A stretch of DNA of 64,000 nucleotides from DATMER01 sp035536935 (GTDB lineage: Bacteria > Acidobacteriota > Thermoanaerobaculia > Multivoradales > UBA5704). A model generated the notes under the pieces. It was given only the letters and a program-made list of their open reading frames with translations, was not told the DNA's origin and did not search any database. The stretch is from assembly GCA_035536935.1 (NCBI GenBank), contig DATLNC010000081.1, forward strand, positions 55,637-119,636, in the 5' to 3' direction. Positions within the stretch are counted from its first letter, which is position 1. Every line of letters begins with the position of its first letter. Positions 37,001 to 44,051 of this stretch are shown here, piece by piece. Made by a program: the position numbers and the translations under genes.

Positions 37001-37270
37001 GTCGGTCGACTTCCAGACACCGCCGGATGCCGTGGCCGCGTAGTACGTCAGCGGATCGCCGGGGACTCCCGACGCGCGGGCCACGCGTCCCCCCCAGGCC
37101 GGACCGATGGCGCGGTACTTGAGCCCCTCGAGCCCGGCGGGATCGGAGAGGCCTGCTTCCTTTTTGGGCTCCTCGGTCTGCGCAGGCTTTTTCGCCGCGA
37201 AGCTCGCCGGCGCAAACAGCAGGAGAATCAGAATCCAGGACAGTGACGGACGCAGGGCAGGTCTAAGCAT
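34043..37270 (-). CDS. secreted sortilin/VPS10-like BNR-repeat protein
   Basis: A protein of 1075 residues with a signal peptide (LSWILILLLFAPASFA). Residues ~45-800 are a BNR/Asp-box propeller: many S/T-x-DGG-x-T-W copies (KSTDGGFNWKPIF, KSMDAGKTWNHVW, RTKDGGRTWEQVL, SRDGGDTWTQL, RTQDGGQTWEAI). The C-terminal ~250 residues are helical (LDEQLRFSLQVRDAITLL). Such proteins are numerous in Acidobacteriota and Bacteroidota, often annotated glycosyl hydrolase, but there is no catalytic evidence. It is probably periplasmic or extracellular. Confidence 0.88.
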   Translation of the reverse strand: MLRPALRPSLSWILILLLFAPASFAAKKPAQTEEPKKEAGLSDPAGLEGLKYRAIGPAWGGRVARASGVPGDPLTYYAATASGGVWKSTDGGFNWKPIFDDQPISSIGSIAVSPSDPNVIYVGSGEANIRGNVAAGNGIYKSMDAGKTWNHVWKQEGQIGTMVVHPRNPDVAFAAVLGHAFGPNPERGVYRTKDGGRTWEQVLKKDADTGASDVALDPSNPNIVFAGLWQARRRPWDLTSGGPGSGLYVSRDGGDTWTQLKQGEAGLPEGTWGKVGIAVAPSDGRRVYALIEAEKGGLFRSDDGGESWTLATRSRELRQRAWYYTTLTVNPGNPNEVWAPNVPLLKSIDGGRTFTKKSLSHGDHHDVWIDPRNPKRMIGATDGGVDVSNDGGETWSAGVLPIGQFYHIAVDNRVPFHVAGALQDIGTAQGPSNSLSYRGINNADWHGVGGGEAGWVASDPGDPNIVYAGEYLGIMTRYDHQTGNERNVSAWPDNPSGWAAKDMTYRFQWTAPIHISPHDPKTVYHGANVLFRTQDGGQTWEAISPDLTRDDESRQQWSGGPITGDNTGVETYCTIFVVAESPKEKGLIWTGSDDGLVHLTRDGGGKWENVTKNVPGIPEWGTVSMIEPSRFDAGTAYLVVDAHRLDDMRPYLWKTADYGKTWKRLDGGLPRDIYLHSVREDPAVRGMLYLGTERGVAVSKDDGATWSGLRLNLPTVAVHDLAVKGDSLVVGTHGRSAWILDDLSVVRDMSEKATAKAAHLFSAPDSVRWVWHGGPRHTGRVGQNPEPGAPFYYWLKEEPKGEVKLEIFDASGTLVRKMSSSETEPSGFSEYEEDEKELLKNRALPKKKGLHKVVWDLTWEGAELIKGGILDIGYPLIGPVATPGTYTARLTVNGIPSTATEATTLKLLPDPRTPMSREALDEQLRFSLQVRDAITLLTRTAEQLRSVRRQVTSRNELLKKDAKAADLIKASEAFLKKMDVVEERLHNPKAEVSYDVLAMQGGARLYSRLSPLFDFVKAGDGPPTQGMKNVFAMAKKDLDALDAEWKALIATDLAALEEQAEALDMPEIYVPGVTP

Positions 37271-37302
37271 CCGCGGAGCTTAGCCAAAGGGGAGGGGAGA
37301 CA

Positions 37303-37659
37303 TCAAGGACCGTTCTTTGTCCCTGGTGTCCTTGCTGTCCTTGGAGTCCTTGAGGTCCTTTCCGGAATCTCGATCACCCGCTCCTCCGGGTCCGGATGCT
37401 CCCGGTACAGGATGACCACATGCCCGATATGCCCCGCGACTTCGGCCTCGAGCTCGCTGGCGAGGCGGTCGGCGACCTCGCGCTTCTCCTCGCGCGGCAC
37501 GGTGGCCTGGACCTTGATCAGCTCGTGGTCGTTCAGCGCTTCGTCCGCCTGGCGGATCGTGGCCTCCGTCAACCCCTGCTTGCCGATCTGAACCACGGGC
37601 TTCAGCGCATGAGCCAGGCCGCGCAAGTGCTTCCTCTGGGCGCTGGTGAGTTTCGCCAT
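37303..37659 (-). CDS. yhbY: YhbY family RNA-binding protein (CRM domain)
   Basis: A protein of 118 residues. The CRM domain spans residues 1-98: MAKLTSAQRKHLRGLAHAL, VVQIGKQGLTEATIRQADEAL, ELIKVQATVPREEKREVAD, and a terminal strand VVILYREHPDPEE. YhbY binds the pre-50S ribosome. ATG 37659 is chosen at the family N-terminus. The C-terminal tail (RTSRTPRTARTPGTKN) is encoded by a GTCCTTGNN 9-bp repeat (~37320-37360) and is probably not conserved. It is divergent from the zinc-ribbon gene, 25 bp between starts. Confidence 0.9.
   Translation of the reverse strand: MAKLTSAQRKHLRGLAHALKPVVQIGKQGLTEATIRQADEALNDHELIKVQATVPREEKREVADRLASELEAEVAGHIGHVVILYREHPDPEERVIEIPERTSRTPRTARTPGTKNGP
37318..37362. 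repeat. 9-bp microsatellite-like repeat (GTCCTTGNN x4)
   Basis: Four to five GTCCTTG units at 9-bp spacing encode the Arg-Thr-rich end of YhbY. Since the tail lies outside the conserved domain, the repeat has probably extended the gene. Confidence 0.6.
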
Positions 37660-37684
37660 GGGGAAGCATTGTAGACTAGCCCCC

Positions 37685-38131
37685 ATGTCCGACGAACCGA
37701 AGTACAGGCAGAGGGGCTACAAGGATGACGAGCGCGGCTCGCAAGGGTCCGGGGGGGGCCGGGGGCCGCAGGGTCCGCGGGAGAAGAAGGACGGCCCGCG
37801 CGGCCGGGGACTGGGCGCGCCGTCCGACAACGTGTTCCGCTGCGCCAGGTGCGGCGAAAAGCAGCCCCTGTTCGACGAGGTCCCCGTCGACGCCACCTGT
37901 GCGAGCTGCGGCAAGGATCTCCACACCTGCACCAACTGCGTCTCCTTCGACACCTCGGTGCGCTGGGAGTGCCGCCGCTTCGAAGAGATCCCGGCGAAGA
38001 TCCTGAAGAAGAGCACCCGCAACGAGTGCCCGCTCTTCACCCCCAAGGTGGCCCAGGAATTCGCCAAGGATTCCAACAAGGGCAATCCCGGCGACGCCCG
38101 GTCCGCCTTCGACGCGCTCTTCAAGTTCTAG
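37685..38131 (+). CDS. zinc-ribbon protein, unknown
   Basis: A protein of 148 residues. A disordered, Gly/Arg-rich N-terminus (~1-45) precedes a zinc-ribbon-like domain: CARCGEKQPLF, CASCGKDLHTCTNC, then WECRRFEE and NECPLFTP, eight or more cysteines in pairs. It is cytoplasmic, with no signal. The function is unknown; the basic tail could bind RNA, and divergence from yhbY hints at a ribosome or RNA link, but that is inference. The last bases overlap the convergent M20 gene in CTAG. Confidence 0.8.
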   Translation: MSDEPKYRQRGYKDDERGSQGSGGGRGPQGPREKKDGPRGRGLGAPSDNVFRCARCGEKQPLFDEVPVDATCASCGKDLHTCTNCVSFDTSVRWECRRFEEIPAKILKKSTRNECPLFTPKVAQEFAKDSNKGNPGDARSAFDALFKF

Positions 38132-39621
38132 GGTTTCGGCGGCTGCCCCGAGCCGCCCGCGGCGTTCCTCACGAGCTGCGCGTAGAAACGCACCGCCCCG
38201 GCGTAATCCTGAACGCTCACCCGCTCGTCCGTGCCGTGAATGCGGCCCAGATCCTCGGCCGTGACCGCTACCGGGATGAACCGGTACACGTTCGGGCTCA
38301 GCTTCTGGAAGTGCTTCGTGTCCGTCCCCCCGGAGAGGAGATTGGGCGCGGCGAGCATGCCGGGGAACACCTGCGACAGCGTGGTCTGGAGGAGGCGGAA
38401 GGAGTCCGCGTCCGCCGGGGACCTGGGCGAAGGCTCGGAAGCCATCTTGCCCGACACCGCCACCCGGATTCCCGGCCCGACCGTCTCGCGCACGTGCTCC
38501 AGAACGGACGCGACCGTATCCCCCGGCAGAATGCGGAAGTTGACCCAGGCTCGGGCCTCGCTCGGGAGCACGTTCTCCTTGACCCCGCCGCGGATCATGG
38601 TGGCTGCCGTGGTCGTGCGCATGCGGGCGTCCGAGGCGGGCTCGCCCGAAAACTGCTTCCTCACCAGCGGCTCGAACAGCCAGAGGTTCGCGAGCGGCAC
38701 GCGCGTCCCCAGAGGCAGCTCGGGCGCCAGGAAGTCGAAAGACTCGCGGGTGGCGCCGTCGATGCGGGCAGGCATGGGGTTCTGCTCCAGCTTCTGCACG
38801 GCGGCGGCGACCAGGCCGATGGCGGTGCTGCGCGGCGGCATGGACGAGTGGCCTCCCTGGCCGCGGGCGGTCAGCTCCACCGTGACGAATCCCTTCTCGA
38901 CCGTGCTGATCATGGCCACGGGGGAGTCGAGCCCCGGGACCATCCCCTTGGCGATGATGCCGCCCTCGTCGAGGATCATCGCCGGGCGGATGCCGCGGCT
39001 CTCCAGGAGCCTGGCGATGGCTGCCGCACCCTGCAGGCCGCCGACCTCCTCGTCATGTCCGAAGGCGAGGAGAACCGTGCGCTCCGGCTGGAAACCGCGG
39101 CCGACCAGCAGCTCGATCCCCTCCAGGACTCCGAGCACCGACACCTTGTCGTCCATGGCGCCCCGGCCCCAGATGTAGCCGTCGGCGATGGTGCCGGAGA
39201 AGGGTGGATGCGTCCATTTCTTCTCCGTGCCGGGCTCGACGGGCACCACGTCCATGTGGGACATGAGGAGGATGGGCGGCAGCTCCGGCTTCCATCCCGG
39301 CCAGGTATAGAGGAGGCTGTAGCCCGCCACGACCTCCCGCGTCAGAGTCTGGTGGACGCGGGGGAAGCTCGCCGCCAGATACCGGTGGAGATCGAGGAAC
39401 GCCTGTGCCTCGACGTCCAGCCCCTGTTCGTGCGAGACGGTGGGGAAGCGCACCGCCCCGGCCAGCCGCTGCGCGGCGGCATTGGCGGCATTCCCATCAA
39501 CCGCCAGGTCGGCGACCGGCTCGGCCTTCACCTGGCGGGACTGGAGGGTCGAGGCCCGGACCAGGAGGACCGCTACGAGGACAAGCATGGCGAATCCGAG
39601 GACGGCGAGAGTCTTCTTCAT
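38128..39621 (-). CDS. M20 family metallopeptidase (PM20D1/carboxypeptidase S-like)
   Basis: A protein of 497 residues with an N-terminal anchor (VLGFAMLVLVAVLLVRAS). Di-zinc ligand motifs are intact: LLMSHMDVVPV, WGRGAMDDK, GHDEEVGG (catalytic Glu followed by ligand Glu), ILDEGG and GGTDTKHF. The size and motifs match the PM20D1/carboxypeptidase S branch, which hydrolyses or forms N-acyl amino acids and peptides. The long open frame upstream of ATG 39621 is created by the 21-bp repeat array and is not part of the gene. Confidence 0.9.
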   Translation of the reverse strand: MKKTLAVLGFAMLVLVAVLLVRASTLQSRQVKAEPVADLAVDGNAANAAAQRLAGAVRFPTVSHEQGLDVEAQAFLDLHRYLAASFPRVHQTLTREVVAGYSLLYTWPGWKPELPPILLMSHMDVVPVEPGTEKKWTHPPFSGTIADGYIWGRGAMDDKVSVLGVLEGIELLVGRGFQPERTVLLAFGHDEEVGGLQGAAAIARLLESRGIRPAMILDEGGIIAKGMVPGLDSPVAMISTVEKGFVTVELTARGQGGHSSMPPRSTAIGLVAAAVQKLEQNPMPARIDGATRESFDFLAPELPLGTRVPLANLWLFEPLVRKQFSGEPASDARMRTTTAATMIRGGVKENVLPSEARAWVNFRILPGDTVASVLEHVRETVGPGIRVAVSGKMASEPSPRSPADADSFRLLQTTLSQVFPGMLAAPNLLSGGTDTKHFQKLSPNVYRFIPVAVTAEDLGRIHGTDERVSVQDYAGAVRFYAQLVRNAAGGSGQPPKP

Positions 39622-39642
39622 TTCCCGGCGGTATCTTATCGC

Positions 39643-39790
39643 CCGGAAGTCATTTCCCTGCGCTCCGAGGTGAGTTCCCGCCGCCGGGAAGTGAGCTCCG
39701 GCTATCCGGAAGTCACTTCCAACCGTCCGGAGCTCAGTTCCAACCGTCCGGAAGTCACTTCCCAACCGTCCGGAAGTCACGTCCCGCTCC
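39643..39790. repeat. tandem array 3: seven units, 21-bp period
   Basis: The CCGGAAGT-type core ends at 39650, 39671, 39692, 39713, 39734, 39755 and 39777: five exact 21-bp steps and one of 22. The unit is about CCGGAAGTCACTTCCAACCG with the palindrome GGAAGTCACTTCC. It lies between the divergent M20 peptidase and FlbD-like genes and has no sequence relation to the other arrays. Confidence 0.85.
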
Positions 39791-39813
39791 AGCCCCGTGA
39801 TACCCTGCCCTCC

Positions 39814-40044
39814 ATGGCTTGGATCAGCGCAACCACTCTCGACGGCAGGAACGCGAACCTTCACTCCGCTCAGATCGCCGCCATCCTCGACCGGGTTCCG
39901 GGCGAGCCCCGGGAGGGAAGCGAAGTCCTGTTGGCCGCGGGCAACCGCCTCGAAGTCAAAGAGAGCCCGGCGCAGCTCCTGCGGGAGATCGAGACCGGCG
40001 AGCACCCGGAAAACCCGCCCGTCTCGCCCGACGCGGCCTGGTAG
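39814..40044 (+). CDS. FlbD-like small protein
   Basis: A protein of 76 residues. MAWISATTLDGRNANLHSAQ followed by a loop and EVLLAAGNRLEVKESPAQLL gives the order seen in the short flagellar protein FlbD (I-x-x-T-x-L-N-G, then a strand ending in K-x-x-V-x-E). No flagellar genes are near, so it may be an unrelated use of the fold. Start ATG 39814; no strong ribosome site. It is followed by a 12-bp-stem hairpin. Confidence 0.5.
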   Translation: MAWISATTLDGRNANLHSAQIAAILDRVPGEPREGSEVLLAAGNRLEVKESPAQLLREIETGEHPENPPVSPDAAW

Positions 40045-40055
40045 GACCCGCCCCG

Positions 40056-40082
40056 GAGGGATGCCGCTCGGCGGCATCCCTC
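40056..40082. terminator. bidirectional hairpin terminator
   Basis: GAGGGATGCCGC (40056-40067) and GCGGCATCCCTC (40071-40082) form a perfect 12-bp stem with a TCG loop, midway in the 54-bp space between convergent genes. Confidence 0.65.
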
Positions 40083-40098
40083 GCGAAGCGGTAGGGGT

Positions 40099-40584
40099 CT
40101 ACCTGCACTCAATCGAGAAATTGTCGTGGACCGCGGTCAACTCGCCGTTGGCGTTGATGGTGAAGTGGAAGTTTTCGTGCACCAGGAAGTTGTTTCCGGG
40201 GCCCTGGCCGATGATCCGGAAGTTGTTCACGTAGGTCTCGTTGAACTGGCCGTTGTTGAAAGAACCCTTGAAGTGATCCGTGGTCACGCCCGTCGCGTGA
40301 TAGGTGTCCCCGGTGGTCAGGCCTACGCCCGAAATGCCCTGCGGCTGGAAGTGGGACAGGCCGCTGACGTTGTTGCCATTGATGGTGAAGCTGATCAGCG
40401 TGTGCAAAGGACCGGTGAGCTCCACCAGCTCGCCCGCCCCTCCGTTCGCGCACGGAACGAAGGCCACCAAGGCGATTTCGGTGGAATCGTTGACCACCAC
40501 TTCGGCCTGGACCGGCGCCGCCAACGCGGCCATCAGGAATACGCCGATACCCACGATGCCCGCGAACGTCGTCATGCTTCTCAT
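40099..40584 (-). CDS. secreted protein of unknown function
   Basis: A protein of 161 residues with a signal peptide (IVGIGVFLMAALAAPVQA). The mature part is beta-rich, with ISFTINGNNVSGLSHFQPQG and FLVHENFHFTINANGEL, one Cys early and one at the end (IECR) that could pair. I recall uncharacterised proteins of this type in soil bacteria but no function. ATG 40584 follows AGGAGAG. The long purine-rich leader contains a 9-codon reading frame. Confidence 0.7.
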   Translation of the reverse strand: MRSMTTFAGIVGIGVFLMAALAAPVQAEVVVNDSTEIALVAFVPCANGGAGELVELTGPLHTLISFTINGNNVSGLSHFQPQGISGVGLTTGDTYHATGVTTDHFKGSFNNGQFNETYVNNFRIIGQGPGNNFLVHENFHFTINANGELTAVHDNFSIECR

Positions 40585-40612
40585 AACTGACTCTCCTGCT
40601 TGGTTGGGTACG

Positions 40613-40642
40613 TTACAGGTCGGTTCGTCCCCCCTTCGTCAT
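40613..40642 (-). promoter_or_regulatory. possible upstream mini-ORF in the leader of the secreted-protein gene
   Basis: ATG 40642 to TAA 40613 reads nine codons (MTKGGRTDL) directly after GGGAGGAGGG, 28 bp before the main ATG; a second AAGGAGGTGA lies further upstream. It could be a leader peptide or a chance product of purine-rich sequence. The rest of 40585-40760 holds no other recognised feature. Confidence 0.2.
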
Positions 40643-40760
40643 CCCTCCTCCCCTCTCGCTTACGATGTCACCTCCTTTCTCCTATATATGAAGAGAATAC
40701 TACAAACGAAGCCGCTGGAACGGAATCTCACCGGCGGCCGGCTGTGTTAGGTTTACCGCC

Positions 40761-42047
40761 ATGTCCGACCTGATCCTGATCGTGGACGACGAGCCCGGCA
40801 TTCTCACCACGCTGGGAGGGATCCTCTCGGATGAGGGCTACTCGACCCTCACCACGACCAGCGGCGAAGAGGCGCTGGCCCTCTACCAGGAGAAGCAGCC
40901 TGCGGTGGTCTTCCTCGACATCTGGCTCGCCGACCGCGACGGTCTCGAGACCCTTCAGGCCCTGCGCGAGACCGATCCCGCCGCCGCGGTGGTCATGATG
41001 TCGGGCCACGGCTCCGCGTCCACCGCGGTCAGCGCGATCAAGATGGGAGCGTTCGACTACCTGGAGAAGCCGCTCTCCTACAAGCGGGCGGTAGACGCCG
41101 CCAACGGAGCCCTCTCCTACCGGCGCTCCCTCCTCGAAGCCGGCGTTCTGGCCCCGGGCCTGCCGCGCGACCGCCAGGGTGAGCGGCGCTTCACCGCCGC
41201 GCCGGAGCTGCCGCTCCTGAAAGAGACCGGCCGCCCCCAGCGCACCATCGGGCACTCCACCGTGATCTATGGCCTGGGGCTCCACTCCGGGCAGCGCACG
41301 GGCATGGTCCTCCAGCCCCTGCCCGCGAACAGCGGCATCCACTTCGTGACCCTCCCCGCCGGCGTCGAGATCCCCGCGCACGTCCAGGCCGTGGCCGAGA
41401 CCGATTACGCGACGACCCTCTCGGGCGAAGGGGAGAGCATCCGCACCATCGAGCACCTGCTGTCCGCGCTGCACGCGAACCGGGTGGGCAACCTCCTGAT
41501 CAAGGTGCACCGCGAGATCCCGGTGCTGGACGGCTCGGCCCTGGAGTTCTGCAAGCTCCTCGAAGAAATAGGGATCGCGGAGCAGGAAGAGCCCGAGCGC
41601 GAGGTGGTGATCGACCGGCGCTACGAAGTCCGGGGGGGCGGGGACAAGGTGCTCGCCATCGAGCCGGCCAAGGAGTTCTCGGTCTCCTACCTGCTGCGCT
41701 ATCCGCCGCCGGTGGGGGAGCAGCGCTACGACTTCACGCTCTCCTCGCCCGTGGCCTACAAGAAAGAGATCGCGCCGGCCCGCACCTTCGGCTTCATGAA
41801 GGACCTCAAGATGATGAACGAGCTCGGCCTGGGCTCGGGAGGCCGGCTCGACAACTTCATCCTGGTGGGCGAGGACGAGGTCATCAACACCGACCTGCGC
41901 TTCCCGGACGAGTTCGTCCGCCACAAGATCCTCGACATCGTGGGCGACCTGTATCTCCTCGGCTATCCCATCCGGGGCAAGGTGACCGCCCACCTGACCG
42001 GGCATCGCGACAACATTGCTCTCCTCCGGCAGATTGTCGGACAATAG
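40761..42047 (+). CDS. lpxC: response-regulator receiver fused to LpxC
   Basis: A protein of 428 residues with two domains. Residues 1-~122 are a receiver with Asp9/Asp10, phospho-acceptor Asp53 (VVFLDIW), SGHG at 81-84 and Lys103 (DYLEKPLS, NtrX-like). Residues ~158-428 are a full UDP-3-O-acyl-GlcNAc deacetylase, the committed step of lipid A synthesis: TIEHL with Glu231/His232, VLDGSA, RTFGF, LDNFILVG, RHKILDIVGDL with zinc ligands His388 and Asp392, and AHLTGHRDN with His415. All catalytic residues are present. The fusion suggests phosphorelay control of lipid A output. The Tat-cupin gene begins 3 bp downstream. Confidence 0.93.
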   Translation: MSDLILIVDDEPGILTTLGGILSDEGYSTLTTTSGEEALALYQEKQPAVVFLDIWLADRDGLETLQALRETDPAAAVVMMSGHGSASTAVSAIKMGAFDYLEKPLSYKRAVDAANGALSYRRSLLEAGVLAPGLPRDRQGERRFTAAPELPLLKETGRPQRTIGHSTVIYGLGLHSGQRTGMVLQPLPANSGIHFVTLPAGVEIPAHVQAVAETDYATTLSGEGESIRTIEHLLSALHANRVGNLLIKVHREIPVLDGSALEFCKLLEEIGIAEQEEPEREVVIDRRYEVRGGGDKVLAIEPAKEFSVSYLLRYPPPVGEQRYDFTLSSPVAYKKEIAPARTFGFMKDLKMMNELGLGSGGRLDNFILVGEDEVINTDLRFPDEFVRHKILDIVGDLYLLGYPIRGKVTAHLTGHRDNIALLRQIVGQ

Positions 42048-42050
42048 GGC

Positions 42051-42806
42051 ATGAACCGGCGAGAGTTCTCCAAGTCCCTGATCGGCAGCATTGCCTCCTA
42101 CGCCCTCTTCCGCACACTCTTCACGACGGACGCCTTCGCCGACTCGGTGAAGCCCGTCACCCATGCCTGGCTCAAGGACCTCCACGAGATGAGCCTGGAC
42201 CTCGATGCGGGGAAGATCACCCCCGGCCAGTGGCAGACGAAGATCGCGGAGCTGTTCGATCGCGTCAGCCTGGAAGAGCTGCTCGCCCGCATCGACTTCG
42301 ACAAGCTCACCCAGGGCTTCGAGTATCCCGACCTCGGCGTCAATACGAAGTGGGTGAAGTTCCCGCAGCTCGAAGGGGTGCCGGCCAACCTGGCGTTCTA
42401 CAGCAAGATTTTCGGGATGCGGAAGGACCGCGCCATCATTCCGCACGGCCATAGGAACATGGTCTCCTGCCACTACGTGCTCAAGGGCGAGCTCCGGCTG
42501 CGGCACTACGAAAAGATCGAGGAAGACGGCACCCACATGATCATCGAGCCGACGGTCGATCAGCTCGCCCGCGTCGGCAGCCACTCCTCGATTTCAGACG
42601 AGAAAAACAACATCCACTGGCTGCGGGCGACTACCGACACCGCCTTCACCTACGACGTGCTGCTCGTAGATCTCGCCGGCAAGAAGTATGAGGTCGACAA
42701 CATCGATCCCTACGGCGCCGAAAAGATCGCCGACAACCGGCTACGGGTGCGGAAGCTCCCGCTCGAAGAAGCCTTGAACAAGTACGGGCACGACAGCCAT
42801 CACTGA
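42051..42806 (+). CDS. Tat-exported cupin-like protein
   Basis: A protein of 251 residues with a twin-arginine signal (NRREFSKSLIGSIASYALF). The second half has a cupin-like metal-binding pattern: IIPHGHRNMVSCHYVLKGEL, with the HxH, then a second strand pair ending IHWLRATTDTAFTYDVLLVDL. It resembles cysteine-dioxygenase-like cupins, but I cannot assign a substrate. It is only 3 bp after receiver-LpxC and so is co-expressed. Its 3' end overlaps the convergent gene by 7 bp. Confidence 0.7.
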   Translation: MNRREFSKSLIGSIASYALFRTLFTTDAFADSVKPVTHAWLKDLHEMSLDLDAGKITPGQWQTKIAELFDRVSLEELLARIDFDKLTQGFEYPDLGVNTKWVKFPQLEGVPANLAFYSKIFGMRKDRAIIPHGHRNMVSCHYVLKGELRLRHYEKIEEDGTHMIIEPTVDQLARVGSHSSISDEKNNIHWLRATTDTAFTYDVLLVDLAGKKYEVDNIDPYGAEKIADNRLRVRKLPLEEALNKYGHDSHH

Positions 42807-43306
42807 GCGGAAATCTCCTTCTTCATACGCTCGACAAGCTCCGGGCTCGTACGCAATAAGAGAACAGAAGGCGGTTCATCAGCAGAGTCCGGCATTTGAA
42901 AAAAGCCGAGCGGGACAACCCGTTGGGCCCGGCCCTTATCTCCTGCGTGCACAACCAAGAAGGTATTGTTGGCAGCAATGTTGAATTTTTCAGATTGGAC
43001 TTCTGTATCTCCCGTCTTTGGATCCAGCCAGAGCCGAAGGGTGATCGCTTCCGCCCGGAACTCTGCCCAGCCAGCCTTCTCGACCTCGAACTTTCCATCG
43101 GTTGACCACTTTGTTTGATGCCAGCCCTCCGGGCCATGAAAGTAGGCCATGATCACGGGGCGGCCATCCGCGCCCCCAAGCCACATTGACGTCAAGTCGC
43201 TGGAAATTGGAAAGCCTCCGAAACCGCTAACTTTATAGCCATTCTCAGCATTGACTAGCGCTGTACCTGCCAGGACGAGTAGAACAAGTGGAGCCACACT
43301 TTTCAT
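42800..43306 (-). CDS. secreted protein of unknown function
   Basis: A protein of 168 residues with a signal peptide (APLVLLVLAGTALVNA). The mature domain (WLGGADGRPVIMAYFHGPEGW, TLRLWLDPKTGDTEVQSEKF, NNTFLVVHAGDKG) is not recognised. ATG 43306 follows AGAAGGAGGC, which lies within the coding end of the DUF2071 gene; the two overlap by 62 bp. Likely the last gene of the leftward operon that starts at 45576. Confidence 0.7.
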   Translation of the reverse strand: MKSVAPLVLLVLAGTALVNAENGYKVSGFGGFPISSDLTSMWLGGADGRPVIMAYFHGPEGWHQTKWSTDGKFEVEKAGWAEFRAEAITLRLWLDPKTGDTEVQSEKFNIAANNTFLVVHAGDKGRAQRVVPLGFFQMPDSADEPPSVLLLRTSPELVERMKKEISAQ

Positions 43307-44051
43307 GGAGAGCCTCCTTCTGTAGATACATGTCTTCCGCGGCGTACCACTCGTGCGCGATGTTCCGCATCAGCAGGGCGCAGTCGAACGTGATGCTTCC
43401 GGTAGGAAACAGGGCTTCATCCGAAAAATAGCTGGAGCACGCCTGCTCGATCGCGAGCGGCGTCACCGCCCAGGAGTGCGTCTTGAGCATGACTCCATCC
43501 AGCCGGCTGGCGTCGGCCGTGACCGAGTAGCCCAGTGCTCCCGGCTCGAAAAAAGATGAGGCATCGCTCAGGGTTTTAAAGACCGATCCCGAGGGCAGAT
43601 TCCGGGCAACATGACCGATGACATCGATCTGGGCGCCTTTGTCCGCGGCGCGCATGTGGAGCTCGATGCGGCCGCCGTCGTCGGTCACCTGAAACTGCGC
43701 TCTGTGATGCTCGCCGGGAAAGACGCAGCCGCCAGCGCAGTGGTTGGCCAGAGAGCTCGTGTCCCGCCGGGGGATGTAGACGCCTTCGCGCGTTTCGCCG
43801 CCGTCCTCCCAGACGACCGCGATCCGATGGGCCGCATTCTCGCTGGAAAGCCCGAGGAACTGCGGCACGCGCCTGGGCCGGATGCCCTCCAGCCGGATGA
43901 GGCAGATGCCCGCGATGGCGTGGCCGTCGTGGAGCTTCGGCCGGAAAGGCGCCGGCAGATGCCGCTGGATCACGTCCGGCTCCACCCGGAAGTTGACGAG
44001 CAGCCTCCGGCGGATGATTCCGTGGACTTTTGGGAATCGCATGGTCGTCAC
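43245..44051 (-). CDS. DUF2071 (YqjF-like) protein
   Basis: A protein of 268 residues of the DUF2071 family, function unknown. Seen: VNFRVEPDVIQRHLPAPFRPKL near the N-terminus, EGVYIPRRDTSSLAN, the GCVFPGEHHRAQF segment, and YSVTADASRLDGVMLKTHSWAV. GTG 44051 is preferred because GTGA overlaps the stop of the upstream gene, matching the ATGA junction before it; ATG 44042 is the alternative. The last ~25 residues (KEALHEKCGSTCSTRPG...) run into the next gene out of frame and may be an added tail. Confidence 0.82.
   Translation of the reverse strand: MTTMRFPKVHGIIRRRLLVNFRVEPDVIQRHLPAPFRPKLHDGHAIAGICLIRLEGIRPRRVPQFLGLSSENAAHRIAVVWEDGGETREGVYIPRRDTSSLANHCAGGCVFPGEHHRAQFQVTDDGGRIELHMRAADKGAQIDVIGHVARNLPSGSVFKTLSDASSFFEPGALGYSVTADASRLDGVMLKTHSWAVTPLAIEQACSSYFSDEALFPTGSITFDCALLMRNIAHEWYAAEDMYLQKEALHEKCGSTCSTRPGRYSASQC

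Noticed and set aside
40585..40760. Riboswitch in the purine-rich leader
   Set aside because: No known aptamer consensus or stable multi-stem structure was recognised.
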